Below the pieces are notes generated by a model that worked only from the letters and a program-made list of their open reading frames with translations, ran no database searches and was not told the DNA's origin. A program made the translations under genes and the position numbers. Shown here piece by piece: positions 25,145 to 33,967 of a DNA stretch of 64,000 nucleotides (the first letter of the stretch is position 1; every line of letters starts with the position of its first letter). The stretch is taken from NCBI GenBank assembly GCA_028289585.1, contig JANQPI010000020.1, positions 32,039 to 96,038 on the forward strand, written 5' to 3'. The stretch comes from Candidatus Zixiibacteriota bacterium (GTDB lineage: Bacteria; Zixibacteria; MSB-5A5; GN15; FEB-12).

Positions 25145-25339
25145 CTAGGCCATCGCGTGGGCGGCCGGACGCTTCACGAGCTCGTGACCGCAGCAAATCA
25201 GCGCACAGTTCTCTTTCGTGCCGCAGCACTCGTCAACCGGCTCACCGGAATCCCGACACTCTTTGATAATCTTCAACTGCAGACCGCAGTCCGGGCATTC
25301 ATACACGTCGTTCAGTAACAGGTCGTGACAATTCGACAT
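25145..25339 (-). CDS. Small desulforedoxin-like Cys-rich protein
   Basis: A 64-residue cytoplasmic protein. It has CPDC at about 15-18, single and paired Cys in KECRDSGEPVDECCG, and CALICCGHELVK at the end. The C-terminal CCGxEL/M-V-K resembles desulforedoxin and the N-terminal domain of desulfoferrodoxin, but an insertion with extra Cys lies between the two Cys pairs, so more than one metal may bind (zinc or iron). Functions in electron transfer or oxidative-stress defence are plausible, not shown. ATG 25339 has AAGGAG at the right distance. It is divergent from the Cys-containing 25489 gene. Confidence 0.75.
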   Translation of the reverse strand: MSNCHDLLLNDVYECPDCGLQLKIIKECRDSGEPVDECCGTKENCALICCGHELVKRPAAHAMA

Positions 25340-25488
25340 CCTGGTCTCCTTCCTCAGTCGTGTAGCCCCTGACGTTAGAGGCACAATATACGTACTCTGG
25401 CCTGTATGCGAGTAGAAAAAAGAATGACGATACTCGTGCTGGCGAAGGCTGAGGCGAAACCGTATTTTATCGCTTAGGAGGGCAAATC

Positions 25489-25701
25489 ATGGCCGATTCA
25501 AGTGATTGCGCCAGTTGTGGATTCCGAGCAAAGTACGATGCCAACCCGACGAGCGTGTTGGGACGATTCTGGCGGTGGCATGCAAACTGGTGCCCCGGAT
25601 GGAAAGACTACATGCTGTCGCTTCCGGATGATGAGCGTCGCGACATAGCACACCGTTACGGGATGAAGAAGTTCGACGACCAGACTGAAGACCGCCGGTA
25701 A
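25489..25701 (+). CDS. Small CxxC protein, unknown
   Basis: A 70-residue protein with CASC near the N-terminus (residues 7-10), then FWRWHANWCPGWKDYMLSLP in the middle and a charged C-terminus. One Cys and one His in WHANWCPGW could complete a zinc or other metal site with CASC. No family name is assigned with confidence. A very good ribosome-binding site, TAGGAGG, precedes ATG 25489, so it is surely translated. Confidence 0.75.
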   Translation: MADSSDCASCGFRAKYDANPTSVLGRFWRWHANWCPGWKDYMLSLPDDERRDIAHRYGMKKFDDQTEDRR

Positions 25702-26019
25702 GATACCAACCCGCCAGTAGCGATCACCTCCCTTGGTCAGGTTCACGTCGAGAAAAACGAGAGAGAAGGCCGCGACACTCGCAATTGGCGATGTCGATCT
25801 CCTGCTCTGACTACCGGCCGCAAGATCCGTTCTCCTACAAGCTCGACGGGAAAACGTCGAGAGCAACTCGGTCAGTGTTTCATCCCGAAACGGCCTCAAG
25901 AAGTCACCAAAGAGCGACTCCTCAAGCTTGGGCGAGGAATCGGGTATAAGAAAACGGCAGGATGGTGCGTTTTTAGAAAGAGATAGCCCGCTCGTACAAT
26001 TGGTACCTATCTACTCTGC
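25702..26019. other. Gene-free stretch
   Basis: About 320 bases without a supported gene. The open frames here lack ribosome-binding sites and family resemblance. No clear repeat or terminator was identified. Confidence 0.5.
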
Positions 26020-26463
26020 ATGAACGACATCCGACTGACCGATTCGATCCCGCCGATCGCAGAGGCTTACTCCTTGTTTGAAAGTACCGGATGGAACAAG
26101 ACGTACCGGATTCCCCCCGACATTTTCGAGACAGCGATCGAGCAGAGTTGGAGGACAACGTTTGCGCACCGCGGCAGTAAGCTCGTTGGCATGGGACGCA
26201 TTGTTTCTGACGGGGCATTGTATGCTGTCCTGTTCGACATAATCGTCGATCCCCATTGTCAGCGAGCCGGTGTCGGTTCTCAGATTGTGCGGCATCTCCT
26301 CAACCACTGCCACACTGCCGGCATACGGGACATCCTTCTGTTCAGCGCCAAGGGAACGGAAGACTACTACCGACGCTTCGGTTTTGTCCCACGACCGGCC
26401 GATGCACCGGGGATGATACTACGAGTGACAAGCGGAAACCGGGCTGTTTCGTCTCCCTCCTGA
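26020..26463 (+). CDS. GNAT-family N-acetyltransferase
   Basis: A 147-residue single-domain GNAT. Motif A is DIIVDPHCQRAGVGSQIV (Q-R-A-G-V-G acetyl-CoA loop, about 72-82), followed by an FSAKGTEDYYRRFGFVPRP segment that forms the C-terminal strand-helix. The acceptor substrate is unknown; similar small GNATs acetylate amines or protein N-termini. It precedes the ComB-like gene by 37 bases in the same orientation and may share its transcript. Confidence 0.88.
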   Translation: MNDIRLTDSIPPIAEAYSLFESTGWNKTYRIPPDIFETAIEQSWRTTFAHRGSKLVGMGRIVSDGALYAVLFDIIVDPHCQRAGVGSQIVRHLLNHCHTAGIRDILLFSAKGTEDYYRRFGFVPRPADAPGMILRVTSGNRAVSSPS

Positions 26464-26500
26464 CGGAACTCAGAGTTAACCGGGCAGCCAGGTGGTATCC

Positions 26501-27265
26501 ATGGAAGTTGACTACCGTTCACAGGATCCCTTTCCCAGCAAACTCGATTGGGGACCGCCGGGCACACTGCGGGCAGCCCATCGCCGTGACATTATCGTCG
26601 TCGTTGACGTGCTTAGTTTTTCGACGACCACGATCCGGGCTACGTCACGCGGTGCGATTATCTACCCTTGTGCGAAATCTGATTCACCACAGCAGCTCGC
26701 CCACGAAGTGAAAGCCGAACTCGCCGTATCCCGTCGGGACTACCCAGAGAATGGTCGCTACTCCCTCTCTCCAACGTCGTTTGACAAGATTGCCCCGGGG
26801 ACAAGAGTCGTACTTCCCTCGCTGAACGGCGCAACCTGTAGTCGATGTGCCGATGACGCCGCCGCCATACTTGTTGGAGCAATCACCAATGCGTCGGCAG
26901 TCGCCGATGAAGCGTTGAGACAACAGGAAGCAACCGGCCGTTCAGTCACCGTGATCGCCTGCGGTGAACGCGAGGAAGCACTCGGCACGAACGGCGACTT
27001 ACGGATGGCAATTGAGGACTACCTGGGCGCCGGGGCGATTCTCACACACCTCGGCCCCGATAAATCACCTGAAGCACGATTATGTGAAACGGCCTATCAG
27101 AATTGTCGAACAGATCTTGCTGAACTCATCTGGGATTCGACGAGTGGCCGCGAGTTGCGGCAGCTTGGATACGGACGTGACGTCGAGATAGCCACGGCTC
27201 TCGATTCTGAAATCTCTGTCCCGCAAATGGTACGGGGAGCGTTTACGGCCAGGCTTGGGCAATAG
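26501..27265 (+). CDS. ComB-family 2-phosphosulfolactate phosphatase
   Basis: A 254-residue member of the ComB family, which in methanogens removes phosphate from 2-phosphosulfolactate in coenzyme M synthesis. Recognised segments are IIVVVDVLSFSTTT (Asp metal ligand), GTRVVLPSLNGATCS, VGAITNASAVA and VIACGEREEAL. No coenzyme M genes are present, and bacterial homologues have uncertain substrates, so a related phosphatase activity is the safer statement. ATG 26501, preceded by CAGGTGG, is preferred over the in-frame GTG 26492. Confidence 0.88.
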   Translation: MEVDYRSQDPFPSKLDWGPPGTLRAAHRRDIIVVVDVLSFSTTTIRATSRGAIIYPCAKSDSPQQLAHEVKAELAVSRRDYPENGRYSLSPTSFDKIAPGTRVVLPSLNGATCSRCADDAAAILVGAITNASAVADEALRQQEATGRSVTVIACGEREEALGTNGDLRMAIEDYLGAGAILTHLGPDKSPEARLCETAYQNCRTDLAELIWDSTSGRELRQLGYGRDVEIATALDSEISVPQMVRGAFTARLGQ

Positions 27266-27453
27266 CAGCGAACCAGCTACGGTTGCTCTGAACCGATCAT
27301 CGACCAACAGATCCCCTTCGCACAGGCATCTGATGATTTCCGATTTGCCGCGGCGGTCGCCGGATTTGGCGTGATCCTTCGTGATACCGAGTTTCAAGGT
27401 GACGCTACGCTCGGAAATACAATAAATAATTATTGAAAAACACCGATTATACA

Positions 27454-27481
27454 TTGACAAACGATAAATTTCTCATACTAT
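27454..27481 (+). promoter_or_regulatory. Sigma70-type promoter for the DUF2975-XRE operon
   Basis: A consensus TTGACA at 27454-27459, a 16-base spacer and TACTAT at 27476-27481, in an AT-rich tract 32 bases before the first ATG. Just upstream, CAATAA-ATAA-TTATTG (27420-27435) is an inverted repeat that might be an XRE operator. Confidence 0.65.
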
Positions 27482-27512
27482 CATCCTTACTGTAGAGACC
27501 GGGAGACTGCTC

Positions 27513-27977
27513 ATGCAGCATGGCTCAACGCTGCTTCTCAAAATCGTCGTTTCTGTCATCGGACTGGCTGTCCTCGCCCTCTGCCTGCTCCTGCTCTGGG
27601 TAGCCACCGAGACTGTAAGTATCGATGACTATCTGACCGTACTGATCGGAATGTACACGGCCGCCCCCCCGTTCTTTTTCGCGGTCTATCAGACACTGCT
27701 GCTGCTGTCGCTGATCGATCGCGGCCAGGCATTCTCAGATCGTTCGGTTAGGGCGCTGAGAATGATTAAGTTCTGCGGACTGGTGATTGCCACAATCTAT
27801 GCACTGACATTTCCTTTCATCATTCAGGTTGCGGAGCGGGATGATGCCCCAGGCGCCGTTGCTATCGGCGCGATCATCATCCTGGCGTCCGCGGCCATCG
27901 CAACGCTGGCGGCTGTCCTGGAGCGGTTGCTGCGCGAGGCATTGGCGATGAAGGCCGAGAACGAGCTAACGGTCTAG
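27513..27977 (+). CDS. DUF2975 membrane protein
   Basis: A 154-residue protein with four membrane helices (about 9-30, 45-70, 87-108, 115-138) and short loops, as in DUF2975. DUF2975 proteins are commonly encoded next to a small Cro/CI-type regulator, as here (the XRE gene starts 10 bases downstream). The biochemical role is unknown. GGGAG precedes the ATG and a good promoter lies upstream. Confidence 0.82.
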   Translation: MQHGSTLLLKIVVSVIGLAVLALCLLLLWVATETVSIDDYLTVLIGMYTAAPPFFFAVYQTLLLLSLIDRGQAFSDRSVRALRMIKFCGLVIATIYALTFPFIIQVAERDDAPGAVAIGAIIILASAAIATLAAVLERLLREALAMKAENELTV

Positions 27978-27986
27978 GCAGCCACA

Positions 27987-28199
27987 ATGGCAATCATTGT
28001 TAACATTGATGTCATGCTGGCGAAGCGGAAGATGAGCGTTACCGAACTCGCAGAACGGGTCGGGATCACGATGGCTAACATATCAATTCTCAAGAACGGC
28101 AAGGCTCGAGCAATCCGCCTGTCGACTTTGGAAGCGATCTGTCGAGCGCTCGACTGTCAACCGGGGGATATTCTGGAATACGCGGAGGAGAAATCATGA
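27987..28199 (+). CDS. Small XRE/Cro-CI regulator (YozG-like)
   Basis: A 70-residue protein that is almost only one helix-turn-helix: MLAKRKMSVTELAERVGI, MANISILKNGKARAI, then LSTLEAICRALDCQPGDILEY. This is the form usually found beside DUF2975 genes. It probably regulates its own operon, perhaps through the inverted repeat at 27420-27435. It overlaps the next gene by ATGA, coupling the regulator to a second membrane protein. Confidence 0.93.
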   Translation: MAIIVNIDVMLAKRKMSVTELAERVGITMANISILKNGKARAIRLSTLEAICRALDCQPGDILEYAEEKS

Positions 28200-28492
28200 C
28201 ATTACGCAAGACAAGTCTTGTCTGGATAGCGATGGGGACAACAGGACTCCTCTCCATCCCCCTACTCCTAATGGCCACGACCAACGCAGTTAACTGGAAA
28301 GTCGGTGACTTTCTGATAGGCGGAGCCATTCTGTTCTCTGCAGGTATCCTGTTTGACATCATGCTTCAGTCGATACGACGATTGAGTCACCGCATTGTTA
28401 TCGGCCTGCTCATCGTCGCTGTGACTGCACTGATTTGGGCAGAACTGGCTGTCGGACTCATTGAGAATCTGCTTACGGGATCGCTTCGCTAA
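28196..28492 (+). CDS. Small membrane protein coupled to XRE regulator
   Basis: A 98-residue protein with three membrane segments (about 9-27, 37-57, 65-88), no recognised family, starting within the XRE stop codon (ATGA). The trio DUF2975-XRE-membrane protein suggests a membrane module under local transcriptional control. A tail, LIENLLTGSLR, ends the protein. Confidence 0.7.
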   Translation: MTLRKTSLVWIAMGTTGLLSIPLLLMATTNAVNWKVGDFLIGGAILFSAGILFDIMLQSIRRLSHRIVIGLLIVAVTALIWAELAVGLIENLLTGSLR

Positions 28493-28531
28493 TGAATCGT
28501 GAGAGATCATTACCTGAGGAAGGCGGGCAGT

Positions 28532-28966
28532 ATGGCCCATAACCTGATAACTGATCGTCTGAAAGTGTCATTTCAGCTCTATGACGATCTCATCCAGTTT
28601 CTCCCGGAGGACTTCCTGACCCAACGACTGGGGGATTTGCCGTCGAATGAAATAGGTCATCAATTATGGTGTGTCGTTGGGGCCCGGGCGAGCTATCTCG
28701 ATGCCCTTAAAGCAGGATCATGGCAAGGGTTCCGGTGTCCGTTGGCGGCCGACGATACCGGCGTGATCGATGCCGTTCAGCGGGCGCTGACATCGACCGC
28801 AGAAGATCTCGTCAGCTACTTAACCAGTAGCACAGGGTACCCGGAGAGTCTTGCGGTTGAGTTGCTCGAACATGAAGTACAGCACCATGGTCAGTTGATT
28901 CGGTATCTGTACGGTCTCAAACTAGGGGTGCCACGGTCCTGGAAACTGCGCTACAATCTCGATTAG
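28532..28966 (+). CDS. DinB-fold protein
   Basis: A 144-residue DinB/YfiT-superfamily four-helix protein. The first His lies in NEIGHQLWCVVGAR and a His cluster in LLEHEVQHHGQLIRYLYGL; together they form the usual metal triad. ATG 28532 has GAGGAAGG upstream, whereas the in-frame GTG 28499 does not. The activity is unknown. It is convergent with a very large lipoprotein gene. Confidence 0.85.
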   Translation: MAHNLITDRLKVSFQLYDDLIQFLPEDFLTQRLGDLPSNEIGHQLWCVVGARASYLDALKAGSWQGFRCPLAADDTGVIDAVQRALTSTAEDLVSYLTSSTGYPESLAVELLEHEVQHHGQLIRYLYGLKLGVPRSWKLRYNLD

Positions 28967-28998
28967 GACTCTGTCGACGCTAACGTCGCGGCACCAGC

Positions 28999-31332
28999 TC
29001 AGTTGTTTGGTGTCACCTGGAACGTAAGATCGACACTCGCCCACGCCGTATCCGGGATATCCAGCACATCGGTCACCGCATTTGCTCTCAACTCCAAGTC
29101 GATGCCAAACTTTCCGACTTGGGATGGTGGTATGGCGACATTGGGAAATGACTGCTGAACGTCACCAGACCCAAGATCGAACGTGTCATCGAAAATGCGG
29201 ACGATCAGTGATACCTCGGCAAAGCCAAGCGCTGACGATGACGTCTCAGACGTCATTGATACCGTGACGTTCACGCTCTGGGTGTTCGACGGGAACGCCA
29301 GCACTGTCCCTTCGCCAACGTTAGCAGACCCGACGGCGAGGGCCGGATTAAAGTAAAGCTCAGCCAATGCGACACCAGGGCCATTCGAAATGGCCTGAAG
29401 AAACACACCGCTTACCGTAATCTGGTATCCTGTAAACACAGCCGAATCAGCTTGTGGATCTCCAACGATCGATGGTATCGATTCGAAATCGCCGACCAGT
29501 GCCACCGAACGCAGGCCAACGTCAGCGACAAATGACGTGGAGTCGAACTCAAGTGCGTACTGAAAAGGCACGTTGAAGTTCTCGCCGAATCCGAAATCTT
29601 CGTCGGTGTCGAATCCGGGTCCCCCGAAACCGATTGGCGAGCCCTCAGCAAACCACGATCCCAAGGTCTCGTGATCGCCCGAGTAGATAGTACTCTCTTG
29701 TTCACCAACATTTGCGGTGATGGTGAACAAGTCGAACTCGAAGTCGAACCCGAGGAAATCATCGCACATACCGTCACGACGCACGACAAAGGTCACGACC
29801 TCTGGTGGCTGTAACCCGAGTTCGTTGAGGACTCCGGCTATGTCGATCGTATAGTCATCCTCAAGAAGAATGCCATTCGACGACATCAGCGTATCGATCG
29901 GCTGGCCATCGGCGCGAATAACAAGCCGATCCGGAAACGGTGGCGTGTCCCAGCAGCGAATCGCGCGAATCAGACCATTGAGAATGATCTGTCCGTCAGC
30001 ATCCACATTGACGGAGATACTGTTGTCGACGCTGTAGTCGAGAATGTCCTGATCCAGGATGTGGCTTTCCGACGTGTCACCAGCTGCCGTTGTCACGACG
30101 ACATCGAGACGCGAGGCACAGTACTGGAGGTCCCGCTGCAGGTCTTCGAGATCGAAGTCAAGAATCGTCGGAAGCTCGTCTCCGATCTTGTGGTCCATCA
30201 GCGCTCCCGCCATCGCAAGATCAGCGATATAGCCGTGCTCGCCATTGGGTCCGAAGCCGGCTCGGTACGCTTTGTCGCGGAACAGGTCCATAAGCGGAAC
30301 GACGACCTCATTCAGGATCAACTCGACGGCGTCGGCCAACGCAAAGCTTCCAGCGAGGCTGGAGACTTCAAAGACTGCTTTCAGCTCGAGCCAGAGGTCA
30401 TCCCACGTTTCGAACTGCAGAACAAACTCCGGGTCGCCAAAGTCGTCCAGCTTCTTCTGGATGTATGCCTCAAAGACCGGTGTGATGTCGGCTTCGAAGT
30501 CATCGGGCGATCCGCAATCAGCACCGAATTCGAACTTCAGTGCCTGTGCGGCAACAACGCGGTCAAGTTTCGCCTTCACCTCCGCCGCACCCGACGGTGG
30601 CGGGTCTTGTGACAGGTCGTCAAGGGCCAGGCCGTACTCCGCACAGGCCGCCGTCTGGATCGCTGCCTCGATCGCGGCAGCATCGGGAGCCTGCTCCGGG
30701 CAGTCGGTCGACAGGGTCGCAAACTCATTGAGGATCTGGGTCACGAGTTCCGCAATGTTTGCCCCACCCGATTGAACAAGTGCGATCTTCGCGTTAAGCG
30801 ACTGAACCAGGTCGCTACAGTCAAGATTTCCCGCCGTCAGAATTCCCGCGTTCACTACCGCGGCCGCGCTGACCGGGCTGGCACCCGTAGCGAAGCCGAG
30901 GAAACTCGTCGACGCCGACAGCGTCCTGCTCCCGGGGTCATAGTCGCTGTCGAGTATGGTGCCATCGAGAGCCAGCACCGGCGTCGAACCGACCACGAGA
31001 CCTGATGGGAGGGCCAGGGTGAGAGTCGCCGATTCGTTCAGAAACTGCGTCGGTGACAGCTGAAACCGGAGCAATTCGCTCGAATCGGCTGCGAGTTCAC
31101 GTAGCTCGAATAGCAGGGAATCGACAATCGCGCCGGATGGTATCGTCAGGCGAAGCTGCGCCCCCGATGGTGTTGACAGGACAACCTCACCGCCTGTCCC
31201 GGAAATGACTGCCGATGCGGCTCTATCACCGCCGTTGTCGCTGCTTACCGGATCATCGCCGCAGGCGAATGCAATAAGGATAACCGCACTCAGTCCCAGG
31301 AGAAGAGACCGTGATCGAACCGATCTAACCAT
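28999..31332 (-). CDS. Large surface lipoprotein, unknown
   Basis: The 777-residue protein has a signal peptide and lipobox (LIAFAC, then GDDPVSSDNGGD, a flexible linker). It starts with a ZU5/autotransporter-like beta segment (GGEVVLSTPSGAQLRLTIPSGA), continues with a helical middle region (about 160-400) and ends in beta-rich domains. No catalytic motif is recognised. It has few Lys and many Asp/Ser/Gly, typical of an extracellular protein. It stands alone, convergent with the DinB gene, and may be a cell-surface adhesive or structural protein. Confidence 0.8.
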   Translation of the reverse strand: MVRSVRSRSLLLGLSAVILIAFACGDDPVSSDNGGDRAASAVISGTGGEVVLSTPSGAQLRLTIPSGAIVDSLLFELRELAADSSELLRFQLSPTQFLNESATLTLALPSGLVVGSTPVLALDGTILDSDYDPGSRTLSASTSFLGFATGASPVSAAAVVNAGILTAGNLDCSDLVQSLNAKIALVQSGGANIAELVTQILNEFATLSTDCPEQAPDAAAIEAAIQTAACAEYGLALDDLSQDPPPSGAAEVKAKLDRVVAAQALKFEFGADCGSPDDFEADITPVFEAYIQKKLDDFGDPEFVLQFETWDDLWLELKAVFEVSSLAGSFALADAVELILNEVVVPLMDLFRDKAYRAGFGPNGEHGYIADLAMAGALMDHKIGDELPTILDFDLEDLQRDLQYCASRLDVVVTTAAGDTSESHILDQDILDYSVDNSISVNVDADGQIILNGLIRAIRCWDTPPFPDRLVIRADGQPIDTLMSSNGILLEDDYTIDIAGVLNELGLQPPEVVTFVVRRDGMCDDFLGFDFEFDLFTITANVGEQESTIYSGDHETLGSWFAEGSPIGFGGPGFDTDEDFGFGENFNVPFQYALEFDSTSFVADVGLRSVALVGDFESIPSIVGDPQADSAVFTGYQITVSGVFLQAISNGPGVALAELYFNPALAVGSANVGEGTVLAFPSNTQSVNVTVSMTSETSSSALGFAEVSLIVRIFDDTFDLGSGDVQQSFPNVAIPPSQVGKFGIDLELRANAVTDVLDIPDTAWASVDLTFQVTPNN

Positions 31333-31455
31333 TCGTTTCTGATCTCACTTCGGATGTGGTAGTTTGTCGGGGTCGGCTCTATATAGTGCCGAAGTCAGAT
31401 TTGGTCAATGCCAAGCAGCGACTCCGGGCGAGGGGAGTTGCCTAAGGAGACAGCT

Positions 31456-31956
31456 GTGTACACACCTGATTCGCTTTTCGACATGAACCGACGGACTCAC
31501 GTTAGCTTCGCCAAGATCATCGACCACTGCCGCCAGCTGTCGCACGAGCAACTCATAACAGCGATTGATGGCTTTGGCTATCCAAGCGTCCAGCTGCAGC
31601 TTCACCACACAATTGCGGCGCAGAAATACTGGCTCGGAGTGATAGAGGGGCGGATGGACGTCGATGACGATCCGGCGACAGATGTCACAATCGATGACCT
31701 GTCAGGTTACCGATCCCAAGTTGCTGCTTCCGTTGATGCGTACCTGCAATCGGCATCCTCAGAGGAACTTGTTTCCGAACGGCTAATGATCACCTGGGGT
31801 GGCCGCGAACGAGCGCTCACTCCGGTGCACCTTATTGTCCGCCCGCTGATGCATTACTTTCACCACCAGGGTCAAGTAGCCGCCATGTGTCGTATCCTCG
31901 GAATGCCGGTACCACCGGGCATGGACTACCCACTCGGGGCAGAACCTATCAGCTAG
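31456..31956 (+). CDS. DinB-fold protein
   Basis: A 166-residue DinB-like protein with a metal triad from His in LQLQLHHTIAAQKYW and LMHYFHHQGQVAAMCRILG, and the end PPGMDYPLG seen in several DinB relatives. The start is set at GTG 31456: AAGGAG at 31444-31449 is six bases before it. ATG 31408, in the same frame, has no ribosome-binding site. It is the third DinB gene here and is not very similar to the others. Confidence 0.85.
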   Translation: MYTPDSLFDMNRRTHVSFAKIIDHCRQLSHEQLITAIDGFGYPSVQLQLHHTIAAQKYWLGVIEGRMDVDDDPATDVTIDDLSGYRSQVAASVDAYLQSASSEELVSERLMITWGGRERALTPVHLIVRPLMHYFHHQGQVAAMCRILGMPVPPGMDYPLGAEPIS

Positions 31957-33180
31957 CTAATCTCTTCCTATGTCAGCTAGAGGGTACATTTCGGCACACG
32001 GATGTGCGTTGGCACAAATGCCATTTCGAATGAACAACGACAAATGGTCAATCAAGCCGTCGTCGGAGACGGCTAGACCGAGATATCCGGACGTACCATC
32101 GGCCAGATGAAAGACAATCGGCCGCATCGGCCACGGGGATTCCTCGATTGTCATTCCCAAGCTGTCGAGTTGGTGATATCCGACGATCGCTCCGCGCGCC
32201 TCGATTGCATTTGCCATAAAGGGCACGAGTGACTCAAGACCATCATTGTCTGCCTGGAGTCGCGGAGTCAGCAGCTGCATCATGGCCACCGGATCATTCT
32301 GCGCGAACGTTTCCACCAGCAAACCGATCACTCGTATCAGCTGTGAATCTGCGCTGAGCGGTATCGTCGCCTGGGTCAGCGGCTCACGGCTGACCGTTTG
32401 ATTCCCTTGTTCATCTGATCCGTAGCGCATGGCGCGCGGTGATGCGTCCGGGATGATCTCACCACTCATGACCCTGCGAAGCCACGGTAAGACGTTTGAT
32501 ACCCGGGTATAGTACTCTTTCGAACCATAAACACAGATCGGCTCACCGTCGTTGAACGCCGAGACACCGGCGACAAACAGGCTGTCGTTCCTTTCCACAA
32601 AGGCAGGTCCGCCGCTGTCGCCGGGTCCACTGATTCCCTCAAGGTCTTCGCCATCGGGTGGTTCATCAAAGGTGTACACCAACCAGCCAGGATGGATCAT
32701 ATCAACACGATTGAGTGCGGCACGCATAACCCGGTCCTCCGGCCCCGGCCCGGTCACACCGGTACCCGTCTGTCCGTTGCCGACAAACGTCATGATTAGT
32801 CCGTCTTCATCAGACTCGGTATAGAGGTGTGCCGAAAGGATCCCGGACACGGAAGTGGATAATTTGAGCAGAGCGATATCTCGATGCGCATCTTGCCGCG
32901 CATAGTCCGGATGGATTACGATTGATTCAACGCCTACCTCTAGGTCTCCGAATCTCACGGCCAGCCCGCGAGCCGAGAGCCCGTCGACAACATGCGCCGC
33001 CGTAAGCACCCATTTCGGAGCGACAAGTGTGCCTATCGCTCCACCAACGGTTCCCACCATCGGATATGACTTGGCCAGATCTATGTACTGCTGATCGTCG
33101 CTGTCATGCCGTATGATGATCGCTTGGGCTGACGTTGTGAGCAGGCCCAGTGCCACTAATAGAAGTGCTGACATCCTCAT
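31957..33180 (-). CDS. Exported trypsin-like serine protease with C-terminal domain
   Basis: A 407-residue secreted S1-family protease. After a signal peptide (LLLVALGLLTTSAQA), the chymotrypsin fold carries the triad: His in VLTAAHVVDG (about 53), Asp in HRDIALLKL (about 98) and Ser in GPGDSGGPAF (about 187). Residues from about 270 form an extra domain with SnoaL/NTF2-like character (VETFAQNDPVAMMQLLTP, then DGLIDHLSLFI). It may digest external protein or mature surface proteins. Of two close ATGs, 33180 gives the longer leader. The 247 bases upstream to the SRPBCC gene contain no gene. Confidence 0.85.
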   Translation of the reverse strand: MRMSALLLVALGLLTTSAQAIIIRHDSDDQQYIDLAKSYPMVGTVGGAIGTLVAPKWVLTAAHVVDGLSARGLAVRFGDLEVGVESIVIHPDYARQDAHRDIALLKLSTSVSGILSAHLYTESDEDGLIMTFVGNGQTGTGVTGPGPEDRVMRAALNRVDMIHPGWLVYTFDEPPDGEDLEGISGPGDSGGPAFVERNDSLFVAGVSAFNDGEPICVYGSKEYYTRVSNVLPWLRRVMSGEIIPDASPRAMRYGSDEQGNQTVSREPLTQATIPLSADSQLIRVIGLLVETFAQNDPVAMMQLLTPRLQADNDGLESLVPFMANAIEARGAIVGYHQLDSLGMTIEESPWPMRPIVFHLADGTSGYLGLAVSDDGLIDHLSLFIRNGICANAHPCAEMYPLADIGRD

Positions 33181-33427
33181 GATACAAACCCTTAACTCTA
33201 TCTCTGAAATCCGACAGTCGACGCTCATCAAAACCGAGCGCAGTGACCGACAGCATGTGCTGCCTATCTCATTAACCACTCTTGACCACACCTTGCACGT
33301 CATCGGTGTTCTCCGAAACTTGTACCAGGCACCACCGTACGTCATACTAGAAACGATACAGAACAAAACGATAGTCGTTTCGAGACTACGACTATCAACC
33401 ACTCCGGAGACGTTAAAAGTTGTGAAA

Positions 33428-33880
33428 ATGCTCGACTGCACGATCAAGCAACGCACGTGGATAGTCGCATCGCCAGAGAAAGTCTACGATACATTCACCA
33501 ATGCTGCCGACTGGGACAGATTCTTCACCACCGGGATGAAACTTGATCCCTCGCCGGGAGGCATTTGCTCCTTCGCCTGGAAAGACTGGGGACCGGATAA
33601 GTACACGCTGCAGGTGCCGGGAACGGTGATCGAAGCTGAACGACCCAACTTGTTTGTCTTCAGTTGGGGTGAGGGAGAACTGACAACAACGATCACTGTG
33701 CGTTTCGAACCGGCTGACAACGGAACGACCGTTACGTTGACCGAGGATGGCTACCCAAACACGTCCAAAGGGCGGGCGGCGATTCTAGATTGTGCGTCCG
33801 GCTGGGGTGAGGCCTTAACGCTGCTCAAATTCTATATTGAGCACGGGATCGTGTATGACTCGGCGCTCCGACGGTCATAG
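33428..33880 (+). CDS. SRPBCC/AHSA1-like protein
   Basis: A 150-residue single START-like domain: the first strand CTIKQRTWIVASPEKVYD, then WDRFFTTGM, SFAWKDWGP, and the C-terminal helix GWGEALTLLKFYIEHG. This is the AHSA1/ATPase-activator-like branch found in many soil and marine bacteria. The ligand is unknown. The start is ATG 33428 or GTG 33422; GGAGA at 33406-33410 slightly favours the GTG. An open extension upstream to 33113 overlaps the divergent protease and was not accepted. Confidence 0.82.
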   Translation: MLDCTIKQRTWIVASPEKVYDTFTNAADWDRFFTTGMKLDPSPGGICSFAWKDWGPDKYTLQVPGTVIEAERPNLFVFSWGEGELTTTITVRFEPADNGTTVTLTEDGYPNTSKGRAAILDCASGWGEALTLLKFYIEHGIVYDSALRRS

Positions 33881-33967
33881 CTCGCACAAAAACAAGATAG
33901 CACCAGTATTGATTTGATTGTTGACCGTCACTTTGCGACCGAGCGAATACCAACGTATACTGTCTGA

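Noticed and set aside
30061..30775. Plus-strand frames inside the large lipoprotein gene
   Set aside because: They are antisense shadows of a coherent 777-codon lipoprotein and lack RBS and domain patterns.
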